Source of the DNA: Batillaria attramentaria
Taxonomy: Eukaryota; Mollusca; Gastropoda; Batillariidae
Direction of reading: 5' to 3'
DNA length: 64,000 nt
Assembly: GCA_018292915.2 (NCBI GenBank)
Contig: JACVVK020000291.1
Span: forward strand, 239,501-303,500
Program-made: the position numbers and the translations under genes
Shown: piece after piece, positions 62,251-64,000 of the stretch
Position numbering within the stretch: position 1 is the stretch's first letter
Layout of the letters: each line of letters begins with the position of its first letter
The notes under the pieces: model-generated
What the model was told of the DNA's origin: nothing
The model's input: the letters and a program-made list of their open reading frames with translations, nothing else
Database searches by the model: none

Positions 62251-62724
62251 CTGTAGAGCATGTGTGTGCAGTTAGGTATCCCTATCAGCCAGGGAGAGCG
62301 CTAGCACGAACAGCGATAAGATCGCACACCTGGCGTTCTTGGGTTTTCCCCAGCGCTGTACAGTGCCGCGGCCAGTGCTTAACGAGAGTAGTGTCCCTTG
62401 CTCTCGGGTCAACAGGTCAAGGCGGTGATTACCTCCCTTGTTTTTACTTTTAGGAAGTTGTTGTTTATGTTGTACATGTAATTCTAGTGTCTAGAGAGCA
62501 ACTCTCTGGTTTATTTTTATAGGAGAATGTCGAGTAAGATGTCTTGGAACTATGGAAGGAAAGGTTTAAGGTTTTCAAAGCAGAATGGGGTAAAATATTC
62601 CCTAGTCTTTTTAAGTATTCTGACTCTACCTATTTCTGAACGAGTTTGGTATCAGTTGGGGAAAATTTCTAAGTTCAGAAACTTCAGGTAAGTGTACCAC
62701 ACACCTTACCGAGTCTATGCTCTC

Positions 62725-62965
62725 GCATAGGCGCCAAGGGGCACCAAAAGCTTGCTCTCTTGAGCACAGACCGAGTAATGTCCCGGGTGTGATGCTATCC
62801 GATAGTAACGGCAATGGCATCACTATAAGCCCAATTCAGGAACAATCTGCACTTTGGACTCAGGACTTCACTTTGGACTTGGGACTTGCACCCAATTTCG
62901 GGCAGAGGAAAAGCTTGCTCTCTCGAGCTTGACCGAGTACAAAACCCGTGTTGGAGGCTTGTCCT
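62725..62965 (+). repeat. Short direct duplication, spacing about 160 bp
   Basis: AAGCTTGCTCTCT(T/C)GAGC followed by GACCGAGTA and CCCG(G)GTG occurs at about 62750 and 62911. Confidence 0.75.
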
Positions 62966-63379
62966 TTGGCCATTGCTCTCTTCTTATTCACACGGATTTC
63001 TAGGTAGGTACTGGGTGGGTTGTCTTGACTGTGGTGTTCCGTTCGTCCGGAAAGTATTCCCCCTGCACTACGGAAGAAATCCACTGACTTCGGTCGAATT
63101 TGTTGTACTGTACATTTTGTGTTTCTTTTGCTTTCTCCCGCCTCTTTCGTCCACAGAGGGTGCCAGGGTTGGAGCGGAGTGTAGGCTCTGTACACTCCGC
63201 AGCACTTGCGGTTACTGGCACCATCCCATTGTCCCTTCCCCGTATGGAAATAGTAATTCCATGCGTCGAGAGTCTTTACCACTCTACTAACTTTGTGTTT
63301 AGATGTGATCCCTCACCCCTAATCTCTTCAAACTCTTGGCTATCCCTTCCCCACCCCTTGTGTTGAGCGTTACGCACTG

Positions 63380-64000
63380 GCCACTAACACTGCCCAGGAG
63401 TCTTCTCCCAGGCGGGACTTGTGGCCTCCCAAAGATGCGTTAAATGTGCTCTTGTGTTGTCTGTCGCTAGGCTCTGTGTTGGGGCGGGGTCAGGTAGGGA
63501 TAGTGCCGGTTGTAGGTAGGATTGTCGTGTATTGGTAGGTTTACGTACAAGTTAGTTGCCGCAGGGGGCTGCAGCCAGGTTTTGTCCTAGTTGCACAGGT
63601 TTAGTCCTCTTTATTAGATGCGGCGGAGGTAGAACGCGGAGGCGGAAGGCTTAATTGACATTGTACCGGAGGTTTATTTGGCGTGTTATTGTTATGCCAA
63701 TTGCTCTTAGTGTTTACCATACTAGTTTCTTTACTCATGAACAGTGAACAATATATTTTTGTTCTAACGACCCCATGTTCCTTTTTATAGTATTTTGCCC
63801 TGCTTTGTTGATTAAAACTTTATCTCTTTATTCGGGAAAGTTTGTTTAGTTTTGTTATTTCGTGTCTTCTGTTGTTGTGTGTGTTGTGTTGGTGTCTACC
63901 GCCGTCCTGACAAGCAGCTTCAGACACCAGCATAGCTGACCTAGCACGCGACAACATCAAACATTATTCAGGGAGTTATAGCAGGCGGCACTACAATTGT
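63380..64000 (+). mobile_element. Possible LTR running off the window
   Basis: GC-rich promoter-like stretch, then TTTTTATAG near 63785 and GATTAAAACTTTATCTCTTT near 63811, followed by GT-rich sequence, in an order that could be U3-R-U5. No TG/CA ends or primer-binding site confirmed. Could equally be ordinary intergenic DNA. Confidence 0.25.

Noticed and set aside
62860..63290. Overlapping 134-140 residue ORFs on both strands
   Set aside because: No recognisable domain, no splice context, and both strands equally open; not enough to call a gene.

Overview
This is eukaryotic animal DNA, most likely from a mollusc and probably a gastropod. The evidence is four intron-rich metazoan housekeeping genes with GT-AG introns, very many (CA)n/(GT)n tracts, several tRNA-headed SINE families, and a dense mix of DIRS, Ty3/gypsy, LINE and MITE insertions. 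The taxonomic call is an inference; no species marker was seen. There is no sign of bacterial, phage or CRISPR content.

Layout. 1-6.5 kb: PEX12 (+), a peroxisomal RING E3 subunit, 8 coding exons plus a probable 5' non-coding exon. 6.5-15.5 kb: gene-poor DNA holding an unrecognised ORF, a DIRS terminal-repeat relic, a rearranged Ty3/gypsy element between inverted LTR arms, a tandem array with a unit of about 460 bp, and an isolated DIRS-type gag-like ORF. 15.7-18.9 kb: SBDS (-), six exons, complete. 18.92-19.34 kb: a compact divergent intergenic region shared with the next gene. 19.3-35.9 kb: NF2/merlin (+), 15 exons, complete, with a structurally complete but gag-less DIRS retrotransposon in intron 8. 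36-47.9 kb: intergenic DNA with MITEs, a 5'-truncated LINE and a pogo-like element. 48.0-59.9 kb: NFATC2IP/NIP45 (-), eight exons, whose introns hold a 39-bp minisatellite, SINEs, a solo LTR, hAT-like MITEs and a PIF/Harbinger derivative. 59.9-64 kb: no recognisable gene; a GC-rich MITE and possibly an LTR running off the end.

The four genes do not form a pathway: peroxisomal receptor ubiquitination (PEX12), 60S ribosome maturation (SBDS), Hippo and cortical signalling (NF2), and SUMO-like genome maintenance (NFATC2IP). SBDS and NF2 start 422 bp apart in opposite directions and may share a promoter.

The most interesting material is in the mobile fraction. The DIRS element keeps its internal complementary region, which reads as a circle junction of its two ends, and it has a 1.9-kb region open in two frames. 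Four MITE families (five copies) begin CAG and carry exact 6-bp target duplications or a one-mismatch version, and two further families carry 5-bp duplications. A SINE is flanked by a 178-bp direct duplication. The 39-bp minisatellite reads open on both strands. I found no clearly new biological system; these are the leads I consider worth following.
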